Shown here: one piece after another, positions 9,639 through 17,756 of the stretch
How positions within the stretch are numbered: the stretch's first letter is position 1
Layout: every line of letters starts with the position of its first letter
NCBI RefSeq assembly: GCF_019285735.1
Contig: NZ_CP079107.1
Location: forward strand, 3,596,001 to 3,660,000
DNA from: Paeniglutamicibacter sp. Y32M11
GTDB taxonomy: Bacteria; Actinomycetota; Actinomycetes; Actinomycetales; Micrococcaceae
Reading direction: 5' to 3'
Length of the DNA: 64,000 bases
The notes under the pieces: generated by a model
Databases searched by the model: none
The model's input: the letters and a program-made list of their open reading frames with translations, nothing else
Told to the model about the DNA's origin: nothing
Translations under genes and position numbers: made by a program

Positions 9639-9806
9639 TCAGCTATTGGACGTCTCAGGTTCTTGACTCGCCGCCTCCGAAAGCTCAACGGGATCGGTTC
9701 CGCCCTCTCTGGCCTCTTTGACCCGCGGGTCTTTGGGCACCTCGCCGTGCGGTGGGCGATCGTAGAAGTTTTTGTAGCGTTCGTCCTCATGATGGTTGTT
9801 GCCCAT
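9639..9806 (-). CDS. Small acidic hydrophilic protein (55 aa)
   Basis: Reading the minus strand from the ATG at 9806 gives 55 codons ending in TGA at 9639. A strong GGGAGG site lies six bases before the ATG, and this decides the call despite the short length. The product begins MGNNHHEDERYKNFYDRPP and is rich in Asp, Glu, Pro and charged residues, with no hydrophobic segment, so it is probably a disordered cytoplasmic protein. I do not recognise a family. It is convergent with the nucleotidase gene. Confidence 0.6.
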   Translation of the reverse strand: MGNNHHEDERYKNFYDRPPHGEVPKDPRVKEAREGGTDPVELSEAASQEPETSNS

Positions 9807-9914
9807 CGGCTGCCTCCCGAGAAGGGTTCTAATACCTCAACCGTGGCACCAGTTCAGGCTCTTGGCAACAGTCACCCAAAGGAGGATTCGAGGCTATCGG
9901 ACCAGACGACTGCA

Positions 9915-10874
9915 CTAGCTACCGGGAATCGTTTGGTTCGGGCATTGAGTAGTAATGATCCGCTTGATGCCGGCATGTTCGGCCTTGGTCATCCACAATC
10001 CGTGCTTGGCCTTAACCGCGGTCTGGCGTGCAACATAGGAGCAACGGAATGACTTGTTCGGTGGAAGCCAACTGGCCGCATCCGAATCGCCCTTGGACGC
10101 ATTTGACGGGCCGTCGACCGCCAAGAGGTTCAGCGGATCGTTGGCAAAGTCCACTCGCTGGTCCTCGGTCATCCTTTGCGCACCCTTTTGCCAAGCATCG
10201 GACAGGGCAACCACGTGGTCGATTTGGACCTCGGTGCTGGTCCCCTGGCCGCGCACGAAATCAATCCGCTGTCCGGTGAACGGGTCGGAAAGGACTCCGC
10301 TGGTGACGACGCAGCCGTACGTTCCAGGCTTCACGGTGATCGCGTCTAGGTCCCGGCGCAGCATATCGTTGCGGGCATCGCAGCCGTTGCGGTCCGGATC
10401 CTTCCAGCCGCTGCCGAACAGGCTTCGCTCGTAGCCAGTTTTTGGTGCCCGTCCCTTGATGGGGATTTCGGCCAGCTGGTGCAAGGTCGTTCCCTGCTTC
10501 GCATTCGAAGCATCACCCGTCTCGGACGGTGTGGCGGGGGCCGTCAATGCCGGCGAAGTACTCCTGGACGGTTCGACCGTCGCAGGTGTTTCTTCCGACG
10601 CGACTTCGGGCACCGGTTCGGCCGCGGTCGGCGTTGGCTCGGGCGTTGGAGTCTCGGACCATATCACCAGGGGTTCGGCGGTAGGAGCCTCGGACCAGAT
10701 GACGGGAGCAGCAACGGCGGGCGTCTCCACCCCGGTTCCCGCGCAGGACGTCAGCGCTAGGCCCAATGCCAGCACCATGGCCGATAGTGCACCGCGGGAT
10801 CCAAGCCTGTAGCGGGGTATCTGGCTCGCTACAGGCTTGGATCCCGCGGGTTCCGATCTATCGTTTTTACTCAC
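9915..10874 (-). CDS. HNH endonuclease family lipoprotein (DUF1524/GmrSD C-terminal-like)
   Basis: The mature part (about the last 190 residues) matches secreted actinobacterial HNH nucleases: GSGWKDPDRNGCDARNDML, then the core EVQIDHVVALSDAW, WQKGAQ and NDPLNLLAVDGPSNASKGD. The N-terminus has a hydrophobic stretch ending LTSC, a lipobox, so the protein is probably membrane-anchored outside the cell; a Pro/Thr/Glu spacer with two VIWSE repeats follows. I chose GTG at 10874, which overlaps the stop of the upstream excalibur gene by eight bases (coupling). GTG at 10895 and ATG at 10778 are alternatives. A 23-bp inverted repeat lies inside the first codons. The likely role is extracellular nucleic acid cleavage. 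Confidence 0.82.
   Translation of the reverse strand: MSKNDRSEPAGSKPVASQIPRYRLGSRGALSAMVLALGLALTSCAGTGVETPAVAAPVIWSEAPTAEPLVIWSETPTPEPTPTAAEPVPEVASEETPATVEPSRSTSPALTAPATPSETGDASNAKQGTTLHQLAEIPIKGRAPKTGYERSLFGSGWKDPDRNGCDARNDMLRRDLDAITVKPGTYGCVVTSGVLSDPFTGQRIDFVRGQGTSTEVQIDHVVALSDAWQKGAQRMTEDQRVDFANDPLNLLAVDGPSNASKGDSDAASWLPPNKSFRCSYVARQTAVKAKHGLWMTKAEHAGIKRIITTQCPNQTIPGS
10792..10849. repeat. 23-bp inverted repeat within a coding start region
   Basis: CCGCGGGATCCAAGCCTGTA and its following bases (10792-10814) are the exact reverse complement of 10827-10849, separated by 12 bases. It falls in the 5' part of the HNH lipoprotein gene, encoding the residues just before the hydrophobic signal core. 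In mRNA it would make a very stable hairpin. No T tract follows in either direction, so it is not an ordinary terminator. Confidence 0.8.
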
Positions 10875-11805
10875 AGGCGACGCCGTCGCCGTCACGGTCT
10901 AGTTTGCGGCTGTAGCCGGGATCGCCACTGTAGATCGGGTCAGCTCCGGCGCTCCGTACCGCTGTGCAGTTCGCGTAATAGGTGTTGTTGTTGGTGAATG
11001 TCTGGATCTTGGGCTTTGCCGCTTCCTGTTCCTCGCGGGCTTCTTGGGCGGCGCGTGCCGATGCTGCTTCCTGTTCACGGGCCTTGGCCGCCTGCGCGTC
11101 CGCGGCCTTGCGCTCGGCCTTGGCCTCGGCAGCGGCTTCTGCCTTCTTGGCCTTAGCGGCTGCCTCTGCCTTCGCTGCTGCAGCTTCTTCCTTCTGCTTA
11201 GCTTCGGCGGCGGCTTCAGCCTTCTTGGCGGCGGCTTCCTTCGCCTTGACCGCTGCCGCCTCTTCCGATTTCTTTTTGGCCTCGGCAGCCTTCGTGGCCT
11301 CGACTTCACGGGCTGCCGCTAGATCTGCCTCGGCACGATCATGAGTGTCTTGGTCGACCCAGAGAAGGGTGCCCGTTGAATCCTCGTCGCAATAGTTGTT
11401 GGCAGCAGCCTGCGTCATGACCTGATAATCGAATTCACAAGGCTGGCCCACAAAGCTGGCGAGATCGCTCGGCAGGGTTTCGGCCACGGCAGGTTCCTCA
11501 AGCGATGTCTCCGGACTGCCTGTCCCCTCCGTTCCGCTCAGCGCGCCCCCGGCAAAGGTCAGGACCAACGCCGCTCCCGCGACACCGGCGCCAATCTTGC
11601 GGTTAGGGATTCTTGCCCATTTGATGCCGTTGGCCAGCAACGCCACGAGGCCAAGAATCAAGGCAACGATCCCCACAAGGATCATCAATCCCGGCAGCGC
11701 ACCGGAGAGGACCAACAAAATGAGGGCCACCGCAGCAATCCCCCACCAAATCCAGCGTTTGCTTATGCGCCTCTTCGAAGGCGCTGAATTACTATCCCAA
11801 GTCAT
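10867..11805 (-). CDS. Excalibur calcium-binding domain membrane protein
   Basis: A 312-residue protein. After a basic start (SKRRISKRWIWW) come two or three hydrophobic segments within the first 95 residues. Then follow a short domain with Cys pairs (GQPCEFDYQ, NNYCDED), a coiled coil of about 110 residues made almost only of Ala, Lys and Glu, and a C-terminal excalibur domain (TYYANCTAVRSAGADPI ... DRDGDGVACE), whose DxDxDGxxCE loop is the calcium site. Excalibur domains are typical of surface proteins, often next to nucleases, and an HNH lipoprotein follows here with overlapping codons. The extreme Ala/Lys/Glu bias makes the coil look extended and spacer-like. Confidence 0.88.
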   Translation of the reverse strand: MTWDSNSAPSKRRISKRWIWWGIAAVALILLVLSGALPGLMILVGIVALILGLVALLANGIKWARIPNRKIGAGVAGAALVLTFAGGALSGTEGTGSPETSLEEPAVAETLPSDLASFVGQPCEFDYQVMTQAAANNYCDEDSTGTLLWVDQDTHDRAEADLAAAREVEATKAAEAKKKSEEAAAVKAKEAAAKKAEAAAEAKQKEEAAAAKAEAAAKAKKAEAAAEAKAERKAADAQAAKAREQEAASARAAQEAREEQEAAKPKIQTFTNNNTYYANCTAVRSAGADPIYSGDPGYSRKLDRDGDGVACE

Positions 11806-11967
11806 GATTTCCCCAAAGCTTCAACTAATCCAACCAATAGAGCAAACCATAGCCACTATTACCGCATTGGTCACTTCTTACCTCACCGCGCCAAGACTTA
11901 CCTCGCCCAACTCCGGGTTGACAGCAATGTATGCCATGAGACGCGCATCGATTGTGACTTCGCTTCG

Positions 11968-12014
11968 TTAAAAAGCGGCAGGCGGGAGCGCACACGATGT
12001 GCGCTCCCGCCTGC
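11968..12014 (-). terminator. Rho-independent terminator after the secreted propeller-like gene
   Basis: A perfect 16-bp stem (11978-11993 with 11999-12014, loop ACGAT) is followed on the minus strand by a TTTTT run (complement of 11970-11974). It lies 20 bases past the stop of the 399-residue secreted protein gene. Confidence 0.9.
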
Positions 12015-12034
12015 GAGAGAGTTGACTGGCGCCC

Positions 12035-13234
12035 TTAGCGGACCACTCGCTCAAATCCGGCACTGCCGGCACCCGTCCACCGGTACAACTCCAGGGTGGC
12101 TGCCTCCTGCTTGTGGCCGCTGGAGTAATCGTCGAAGTCCCGCGCCACGTAGAAGTAGCCATGGCCGACCGGTTCGATACCGACATCCGCTTTGAACTCC
12201 CAGCCGAAGATGCCGGTGGCCGGATCCGGGATCCCGGCCTGGAGCAGCGGCATCAGCAGCCCGGATTCGTTTCCGGGCTGTCCCTCTAGGACGCCTTCGG
12301 CCGGGGCAACGGTGCCGTCCACGACGTAGAGGGTGCGGTTGGGGAAGTCCGATTTGGAACCGCGGTAGACCCCGAGATACCAGTTCTTGGTGTGTTCGTC
12401 GTAGGCAAGGTTCTGCACACCGAAATTGGTGTTTCCGGTGTGGATAAAGTACTTTTCATCCACGCTGGCGGGACCGGAGGTGTGTGGGTCATCCTGGGTC
12501 AGGGGACGTGCGAGTTTGCCCCAGGTGGACACGTCATATTGGAGGATGACCTGATGATTGTTGTCGTCCCGATCGAGGTTGCGGTAAATCCCGTAGGCCA
12601 CCATCAACTGCTGCTTGCTGGTGGCGGAGCCGAACGCAGGGCCAAAGGATACGCCGTCGATGCCGCTTGAACCGTATCGGTGATCGGCAGTGTTGGCGGT
12701 GTCGCCATCAAAAACTCCATTGCCGTCCAGGTCTGCGGTGAAGTCCTCGGCCACTTCCTCCAGATGCACGGCCGTGACGATGCCTGAGTCCTCGGCATGC
12801 ATGCCGACAGCGGTAATCCTCTTGACGTCGAAGATTGCGATGTAGAAGGACTTGGCCGCTTTGTATTCAAGTGAACCGTAGACCTGGCCATCACGTGTGT
12901 TGAAGTCCAGGTCCCCGAGATGTCCGGTGAATCCCTCGACGGTGCCAATGACGTGGCCGGACAAGTCCGTTTTCACCAACATGTTGGTGAAGGAGTGGTA
13001 GACGAAGCCGCCCTTTTCATCGATAGCGATGCCCTGGATGTGCCCAGCATCCCAGGATCCGGATTCGATGATCTGCGGGTATCCGTCAACTGCTTTCTCG
13101 GGCGCCGCGTGCACGGGAAGTTTCTGCTGATCATCGGAGCCGGCGGCAAACGCCGCGCCGGGGCTGCCGACTCCGGCGAGCAAGCCGATGGCAATAGCCA
13201 GTGACGCGGTGGTGAGCAACGGTTTTTTGGGCAT
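12035..13234 (-). CDS. Secreted beta-propeller-like protein of unknown function
   Basis: A 399-residue exported protein. The ATG at 13234 follows AAGGAC and starts a clear signal peptide (MPKKPLLTTASLAIAIGLLA, cleavage near AFAAG). The mature part has repeated segments resembling propeller blades (HIQGIAIDEKGGFVYHSF, GDLDFNTRDGQVYGSL, GVQNLAYDEHTKNWYLGVY) and a calcium-loop-like DLDGNGVFDGD. An upstream in-frame extension to 13303 lacks a ribosome site. I do not recognise a named family. It is a single gene ended by a strong terminator. Confidence 0.78.
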   Translation of the reverse strand: MPKKPLLTTASLAIAIGLLAGVGSPGAAFAAGSDDQQKLPVHAAPEKAVDGYPQIIESGSWDAGHIQGIAIDEKGGFVYHSFTNMLVKTDLSGHVIGTVEGFTGHLGDLDFNTRDGQVYGSLEYKAAKSFYIAIFDVKRITAVGMHAEDSGIVTAVHLEEVAEDFTADLDGNGVFDGDTANTADHRYGSSGIDGVSFGPAFGSATSKQQLMVAYGIYRNLDRDDNNHQVILQYDVSTWGKLARPLTQDDPHTSGPASVDEKYFIHTGNTNFGVQNLAYDEHTKNWYLGVYRGSKSDFPNRTLYVVDGTVAPAEGVLEGQPGNESGLLMPLLQAGIPDPATGIFGWEFKADVGIEPVGHGYFYVARDFDDYSSGHKQEAATLELYRWTGAGSAGFERVVR

Positions 13235-13359
13235 GGTTCGGATGTCCTTAGGTGCGATGGGGCAGACGCGGTTCGGTTTCCCCAACGCCCGCAGGTTCAC
13301 CACCTTGCTATGCCGAACCCAACGGTTCCCCAGCGCGGCGTTAATTCTTCACGAACGTC

Positions 13360-14328
13360 TCACGTCGGGCCCGGTGCGGTTTCGGACTTATCCGGGACAT
13401 CGGTCGGCACGCCCGCCCAGCGCAACACCCGCAGGGCCCGCAGCGTGTTCCAGCGGCTCGCTTCACCCTCCGGAGCGTCAACGTCAAAATAGGTGTCTCC
13501 GGGCCAAGTGATCCCGGAAACCCAGCGTCCGTCCGCGCTTCGCTTGGCAAGTAGCGCCGCAACCGCCGGTTCCAAGCGCGGATCGAATGTGCCTCCGGCG
13601 TCCCGGAAGTAGTCAAGGGCGCGCAGCACATCGTAAAACCAGTACGGCGGGAAGGAGAAATTCAGGTAGCGTCCCTCGGCCACCGCCCCGGTGCTCAGCC
13701 GCTTAAAGCCCGAGCGCTTGAGCAGGTACTCCTCGCCGCGTTTCCGGGACTCGGCGAGCGCCGCCGGCACGTTCCCCACCGCGCGTTCGTGCTCGAGCAA
13801 TCCCTCAAGCACACAGAGGGTGGTGTCGAAGGACGAGACGTTGGAGGAATCGGGGGCTTCACAGTTCCATCCACCGTCCGGCAATTGTTCGGTCAGTAGC
13901 CGCGCGATGATCCGCTCGCTACCCTCCCCGAGCATCCCAAAGTAGGCGCTCTGGGCTAGGACGCCGCCGTTGATGCACGGCTCGACCTCGCCGTGAAAGT
14001 AGGGAAGGTTGTCCCAGTACTTCCAGATGACCGATCCGTGCACGCTCTGCACCGCGGTGTGCACCGTTGGATCCGAGGGACCAGCACCTAGGCGGCGCAG
14101 CAGCGCGAGCGACCAGAAAACCGATTTGCGGCTTTGGTCCTCGCCGTATTCGTCGTTGCCCCAGTAGCCGCCCGGATCCTGCAGCGCCAGCAGCCGCGCG
14201 CCGAAGCCCGCGACGGCCACGCGCTCCCGTTCCCGGGTTACCTCGGTTTCCGGTGCATCAAGCAGATCGCGAAGTACCTGCCAGCGGATGGATGGATCGG
14301 AGTCAAGCAGCCAGTCGACAATGTCCAT
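13360..14328 (-). CDS. Squalene-cyclase-like alpha/alpha-toroid protein
   Basis: A 322-residue protein with repeated QW-like segments (DPGGYWGNDE, LPDGGWNCE, SADGRWVSG) that mark the alpha/alpha-toroid fold shared by squalene cyclases and prenyltransferases. It has no signal peptide. It is about half the length of a full triterpene cyclase, and the DxDD catalytic motif is not evident, so cyclase activity is doubtful. The ATG at 14328 follows GGGGGA. Neighbours give no pathway context: a secreted propeller-like gene lies downstream and an AHSA1 protein gene upstream. Confidence 0.72.
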   Translation of the reverse strand: MDIVDWLLDSDPSIRWQVLRDLLDAPETEVTRERERVAVAGFGARLLALQDPGGYWGNDEYGEDQSRKSVFWSLALLRRLGAGPSDPTVHTAVQSVHGSVIWKYWDNLPYFHGEVEPCINGGVLAQSAYFGMLGEGSERIIARLLTEQLPDGGWNCEAPDSSNVSSFDTTLCVLEGLLEHERAVGNVPAALAESRKRGEEYLLKRSGFKRLSTGAVAEGRYLNFSFPPYWFYDVLRALDYFRDAGGTFDPRLEPAVAALLAKRSADGRWVSGITWPGDTYFDVDAPEGEASRWNTLRALRVLRWAGVPTDVPDKSETAPGPT

Positions 14329-14445
14329 TCCCCCATTGTTGTCTGCCGGGCTTCGGGGTACCAGTGGCAGGAGAAAATATTCCTTGCTGGTGAATCTGTC
14401 CCATGTCGAGGCGCCAAACAACCACAACTGTCGGCGGGGCGCATT

Positions 14446-14474
14446 AGGGGCGGGGCCATGTCGGCCCCGCCTCT
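14446..14474 (-). terminator. Putative terminator after the ArsR-AHSA1 operon
   Basis: A 12-bp GC-rich stem (AGGGGCGGGGCC with GGCCCCGCCTCT, one G-T pair, loop ATGTC) lies 30 bases beyond the AHSA1 gene stop on the minus strand. The following bases (TAATGCG) are only weakly T-rich. Confidence 0.5.
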
Positions 14475-14504
14475 ATCTCTTGACGTTCCTTGTCGCGGCA
14501 AGAT

Positions 14505-15002
14505 TTACCGGACTGAGGTCTCGGCGAGGATCGCATCGATCTGCCCGGCGGCCTCGCGCATACCCTCTTCCATGCCCATCTTGATCATTTCCTCAAGCTG
14601 TTCGGCACTTTCGAACGAGGACACCGTTCTCATGCGGGTGGTCCCGTCCCGCTCCTCAAGACTCACCACGCATTGCGTGATGCCCAGGAATCCACTCGGC
14701 TCCCCGTCATCCCCGGCGAACCCATCCTGAAACTCAAAGCCGTTGGGTGGATCCACGGAGACGATCTTCCACCAGCCGCGGGCCTTCTCACCATCTGGTC
14801 CGCTCATGTAATACCTACACTCCCCGCCCTCGACAAGTTCGTGGCGGACAAAGGTGGCGGGCCAAGTCGGCGGACCCCACCACCGCTCGAGCTGGCGCGG
14901 GTCTGCCCAGATCTGCCAGATACGCTCCTTCTTCGCCGCGAATTCGGCAACAAGAGTGAGGGTGAGGTTTTCCGGGTCGGTTTGAACGCTGATGACGCTC
15001 AT
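14505..15002 (-). CDS. SRPBCC (AHSA1-like) domain protein
   Basis: A 165-residue START/Bet v1-fold protein of the AHSA1 type: RIWQIWADPRQLERWWGPP near residue 30 is the family hallmark, followed by GGECRYYMSGPDG and a C-terminal helix MIKMGMEEGMREAAGQIDAI. Such proteins bind small hydrophobic ligands in a cavity; no enzymatic activity is established for this one. Its start overlaps the stop of the upstream ArsR gene as ATGA, so the two are translated together. ArsR/AHSA1 pairs are common in actinobacteria. Confidence 0.88.
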   Translation of the reverse strand: MSVISVQTDPENLTLTLVAEFAAKKERIWQIWADPRQLERWWGPPTWPATFVRHELVEGGECRYYMSGPDGEKARGWWKIVSVDPPNGFEFQDGFAGDDGEPSGFLGITQCVVSLEERDGTTRMRTVSSFESAEQLEEMIKMGMEEGMREAAGQIDAILAETSVR

Positions 15003-15349
15003 GGTTTTACTCCTTTGAGTTCTTCGGAGAGAAGGTCTCCGATCCTGCCAACGCGTTGCCGCCAGATGCCCTCATAGGCCTCCAGCAGCCGGGTGGCACG
15101 GCGCAGGGATTCGGGGTTCCCGTGCACGATTTGCTCCCTTCCGCGTCGCTCCTTGGTGATCAGCGTTGCCCTTTCGAGCACCGCCACGTGCTTTTGCACG
15201 GCTGCGAAGCTCATGTCATAGCGCTTCGCCAACTCGGAGACCGATTGCTCCCGGAGCATCGCCTGCTTGATGATGTCGCGCCGGGTCGCATCCGCCATGG
15301 CCTGGAAGATGCGGTCGATCTCGGTTTCGCTCAATTCATATACAACCAT
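14999..15349 (-). CDS. ArsR family winged-helix regulator
   Basis: A 116-residue regulator with a single winged-helix domain: IFQAMADATRRDIIKQAML, then the recognition helix in LAKRYDMSFAAVQKHVAVLE and the wing at KERRGREQIVHG. No metal-binding Cys cluster is visible, so it is probably not a metal sensor. The ATG at 15349 begins the family-typical N-terminus; the longer in-frame extension upstream looks non-coding. It is coupled to the AHSA1 gene by an ATGA overlap and probably represses this two-gene operon. Confidence 0.88.
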   Translation of the reverse strand: MVVYELSETEIDRIFQAMADATRRDIIKQAMLREQSVSELAKRYDMSFAAVQKHVAVLERATLITKERRGREQIVHGNPESLRRATRLLEAYEGIWRQRVGRIGDLLSEELKGVKP

Positions 15350-15730
15350 TTGGTTGTAGGTTACTGCGGCGGTGAACCCGATGCAATAGTTCTTAGGGGA
15401 ATTTCTGTCATTCGTCTGTTTGATCCGCGAATGTGTTCCGCCACGGGCCATTGGCACTGCTCTGCTCAAGACGCTCCGGCAGGCCTTCGTCGCCGCGTTT
15501 TCCACGACCTACACCAGAGATCACGGGTGACATTCGTCGTCACGATCACGGATCTGACATTGTTCAACATCCACGTGGCCGCCGGGGGGGCATCCTTATC
15601 GACTACGTGGATTCCCGCCCGCCGGACCGGCGCGACCATGCCACCACGACGCAACCCGAGGGGTTCGCTGAAGTCCTAGGCCAGGAGGTTCAAACATTTT
15701 CACTGAACGGCAGACCAGCGATACTTAGCA
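15350..15730. other. 381-bp gap without a recognisable gene
   Basis: This stretch lies between an ArsR gene and the 3' end of an aminotransferase gene, both on the minus strand. It should contain the ArsR promoter near 15350-15400. A plus-strand frame through it (15433-15867) runs into the aminotransferase gene, has skewed Arg/Pro composition and no ribosome site; I do not call it. Confidence 0.5.
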
Positions 15731-16828
15731 CTACGCCTTCGCGATGGCTTCCTTCAGTGCCGTCAGGATCAGCGCCACCGAGGTCGGGTTGGCATTGGGA
15801 CCCATCAGTCCGATGCGCCAGACGGTGCTCGCATACTTGCCCACGCCGCCACCGATCTCGATGTTGAAGCGTTCAAGCAGGTAGCCGCGCACCTTGGCAG
15901 AGTCGACTCCCTCGGGGACGTACACCGTGGTCAACTGCGCAAGTCGGTGGCCCTCGGCTGCAAAGAGCCGCAGTCCCATCCCTTCGAGTCCGTCCTGCAG
16001 CGCCTTACCGGCTGCCTGATGACGGAGGGTGACAGCGTCCAGTCCTTCGGCCAAGATCCGATCGATGCCGGCCTCCAGTGAGGCCACCATCCCAACCGGT
16101 GCGGTGTGGTGGTAGGTGCGCCCGCCTCCGGTTCCCCCGGTGGTGTACCCGCCAAGCAGGCCCAGATCAAGGTACCAAGATTGTGGCTTTTCGATGCGAC
16201 GATCGAAGGCGCGGTCCGAGATCGTGAACGGGGCAAGACCAGGAGCCACACCGATGCACTTCTGCGTTCCGGCGTACCCCACGTCGATCCCCCACTCGTC
16301 GGCCAGGACGGGCATGCCGCCGATCGAGGTGACGGCGTCGACGATCAGTAGCGCGTCGCCCTTGATGGATCCGAGGGCCGCGATGTCAGAAACGACGCCG
16401 GTGCTGGTTTCTGCATGCACGGCGGCAATCACCGTCGGGTTCGGGTGCGCGTCGGCAACCCGCTGAGCGTCGACAGGTGTCCCATATTCGTGGTCCACCC
16501 GAACCACCTCGGCGCCGGCGCGCGACGCAACGTCGCACATACGCTCGCCAAAAAGACCGTTGACGGCGATCACCGCGACATCTCCGGCTTTCACGGTATT
16601 AACGAAGGCTGCTTCCATGCCCGCCGAACCGGTGGCGCTGAGCGGCAACGTACGTGAGTTCTTGGTTCCCCAGAGAGTGCGCAACCCCTCGGCCGTTCGA
16701 TCCATGCGGGCGATAAACAGCGGATCAAGGTGCCCCAGTAGTGGCAGACCCAGTGCCGCGGTAGCTTCCGGGTAAGGGTTGCATGGTCCGGGGCCGAAGA
16801 GGTGCCGTGCCGTTACGATCTGGGTCAA
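15731..16828 (-). CDS. Class V PLP aminotransferase (alanine/serine-glyoxylate type)
   Basis: A 365-residue pyridoxal-phosphate enzyme of the alanine-glyoxylate/serine-glyoxylate/serine-pyruvate group. It shows the N-terminal GPGPCNPYPE, the cofactor-contact segment ATGSAGMEAAF, HAETSTGV, the aspartate in VDAVTSIGG and the Schiff-base lysine in GTQKCIGV. These enzymes transfer an amino group from serine or alanine to glyoxylate or pyruvate. No ATG fits: TTG at 16828, giving MTQIVTARHLFGPGP, matches the expected N-terminus, while the 40-residue extension upstream is Arg/Pro-rich and looks untranslated. It appears to be a single-gene unit. Confidence 0.85.
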   Translation of the reverse strand: MTQIVTARHLFGPGPCNPYPEATAALGLPLLGHLDPLFIARMDRTAEGLRTLWGTKNSRTLPLSATGSAGMEAAFVNTVKAGDVAVIAVNGLFGERMCDVASRAGAEVVRVDHEYGTPVDAQRVADAHPNPTVIAAVHAETSTGVVSDIAALGSIKGDALLIVDAVTSIGGMPVLADEWGIDVGYAGTQKCIGVAPGLAPFTISDRAFDRRIEKPQSWYLDLGLLGGYTTGGTGGGRTYHHTAPVGMVASLEAGIDRILAEGLDAVTLRHQAAGKALQDGLEGMGLRLFAAEGHRLAQLTTVYVPEGVDSAKVRGYLLERFNIEIGGGVGKYASTVWRIGLMGPNANPTSVALILTALKEAIAKA

Positions 16829-17012
16829 GGTGATCTCGCATTTCTCGGGACAAAAATCTGGATGATGGGGAGCCAGCCATACCGCCCGTGCTGGTCTCGG
16901 GATAAGTAGGTCCGAACGTTTCGCCGATCCTCGAGTCCGGTGCGTCAAGATCTCTCGGGATCTTGGATGATCCGCTGTTCCGTTGACAATCCGTTATCGC
17001 CGGAACGCGAGA

Positions 17013-17288
17013 TCAGGCTGCCTTAAGCACCCAGTCCGCCGAATCGTCGCCCAATGACATCAGGCGACGAGCTTCCTTCAGCGCCTCGGAAGAGTCTTTT
17101 TTGTCCAGCTGGGCCAGCAGGAGCAAGTTCGCGATCCGCTGCTCCCGGCGGCTTCGAGCCGTTTCACGCGCCATCTCAATCATGGCCAAGACTCGGGCAT
17201 GCGCGCGGCGCCCACGCGCCTCTGGGCTCGAGTCATCGGTGTCAGTTTTACTCAGCACATCGAGTGCTTCGGCAATTACGTCGTTCAT
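17013..17288 (-). CDS. Small helical hypothetical protein (91 aa)
   Basis: A short cytoplasmic protein preceded by AGGCAGG five bases before the ATG. It is almost wholly helical and charged (ARGRRAHARVLAMIEMARETARSRREQRIANLLLLAQLDKKD), with no membrane segment or Cys motif. I do not recognise a family. It stands alone, flanked upstream by a gap of more than 350 bases. Confidence 0.65.
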   Translation of the reverse strand: MNDVIAEALDVLSKTDTDDSSPEARGRRAHARVLAMIEMARETARSRREQRIANLLLLAQLDKKDSSEALKEARRLMSLGDDSADWVLKAA

Positions 17289-17666
17289 ATCCTGCCTTCC
17301 GTTTGGCCTTCAGCTTCACATCATCGTGATGCCTATCACCATGTCACTCTCGTAGCAAGCTTAGCCGCGACGGGGCATCGAAGCAGAATCGTCGCTGGCC
17401 GCACCGGGAACCTTGAGGTCACTCGGACGCGCCAAGCGGTCGATCCCGCGTAGTCATCAATCCCCAGCAAGGCCATCGGTGCCGGGCGCGCCGAAAGCGC
17501 TTGCGAGCACCAAAGTGGGCGAGCGTTGAGAACCCCACTGCCTGGACTCGATGCACCACTTGGCCAGCCGGCCGCGCAATGCGTTCATCGCCAATTCACA
17601 TCCGCTTCCGCGTGGCTTGGTCAACGCGTGGAATATTGAGAAATGTTGCATCGCCAAAAATAATGG
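17289..17666. other. 378-bp gap without a supported gene
   Basis: The stretch lies between a divergent 91-residue gene and the YceI promoter. Short frames exist on both strands (for example 17457-17678 minus) but have no ribosome site and no recognisable product. Confidence 0.45.
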
Positions 17667-17695
17667 TTGACACGTCAATCAACCTGTGACATATT
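17667..17695 (+). promoter_or_regulatory. Promoter with overlapping palindrome upstream of the YceI gene
   Basis: TTGACA (17667-17672), a 17-base spacer and CATATT (17690-17695) form a good sigma-70-type promoter 62 bases before the YceI start. A palindrome, GGTTGACACGTCAATCAACC (17665-17684), covers the -35 box; its core TTGAC-AC-GTCAA is exact. This is where a repressor would sit, and the MarR protein encoded nearby is a candidate (inference). Confidence 0.65.
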
Positions 17696-17756
17696 TATAT
17701 TCATAAGCATGCAAACCGGTTGAACACACCGGCTTCCCTCACTAAGGAGTTTTCCC

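Noticed and set aside
11044-11344. Plus-strand frames rich in Ala, Ser, Leu and Gly opposite the excalibur gene
   Set aside because: They are antisense shadows of the Ala/Lys/Glu-repeat coding sequence.
15433-15867. Plus-strand frame of 144 residues between the ArsR and aminotransferase genes
   Set aside because: Composition is Arg/Pro-rich and it runs into the aminotransferase gene on the opposite strand.
17457-17678. Minus-strand frame of 73 residues upstream of the YceI gene
   Set aside because: No ribosome site, no recognisable sequence, and it overlaps the clear YceI promoter.
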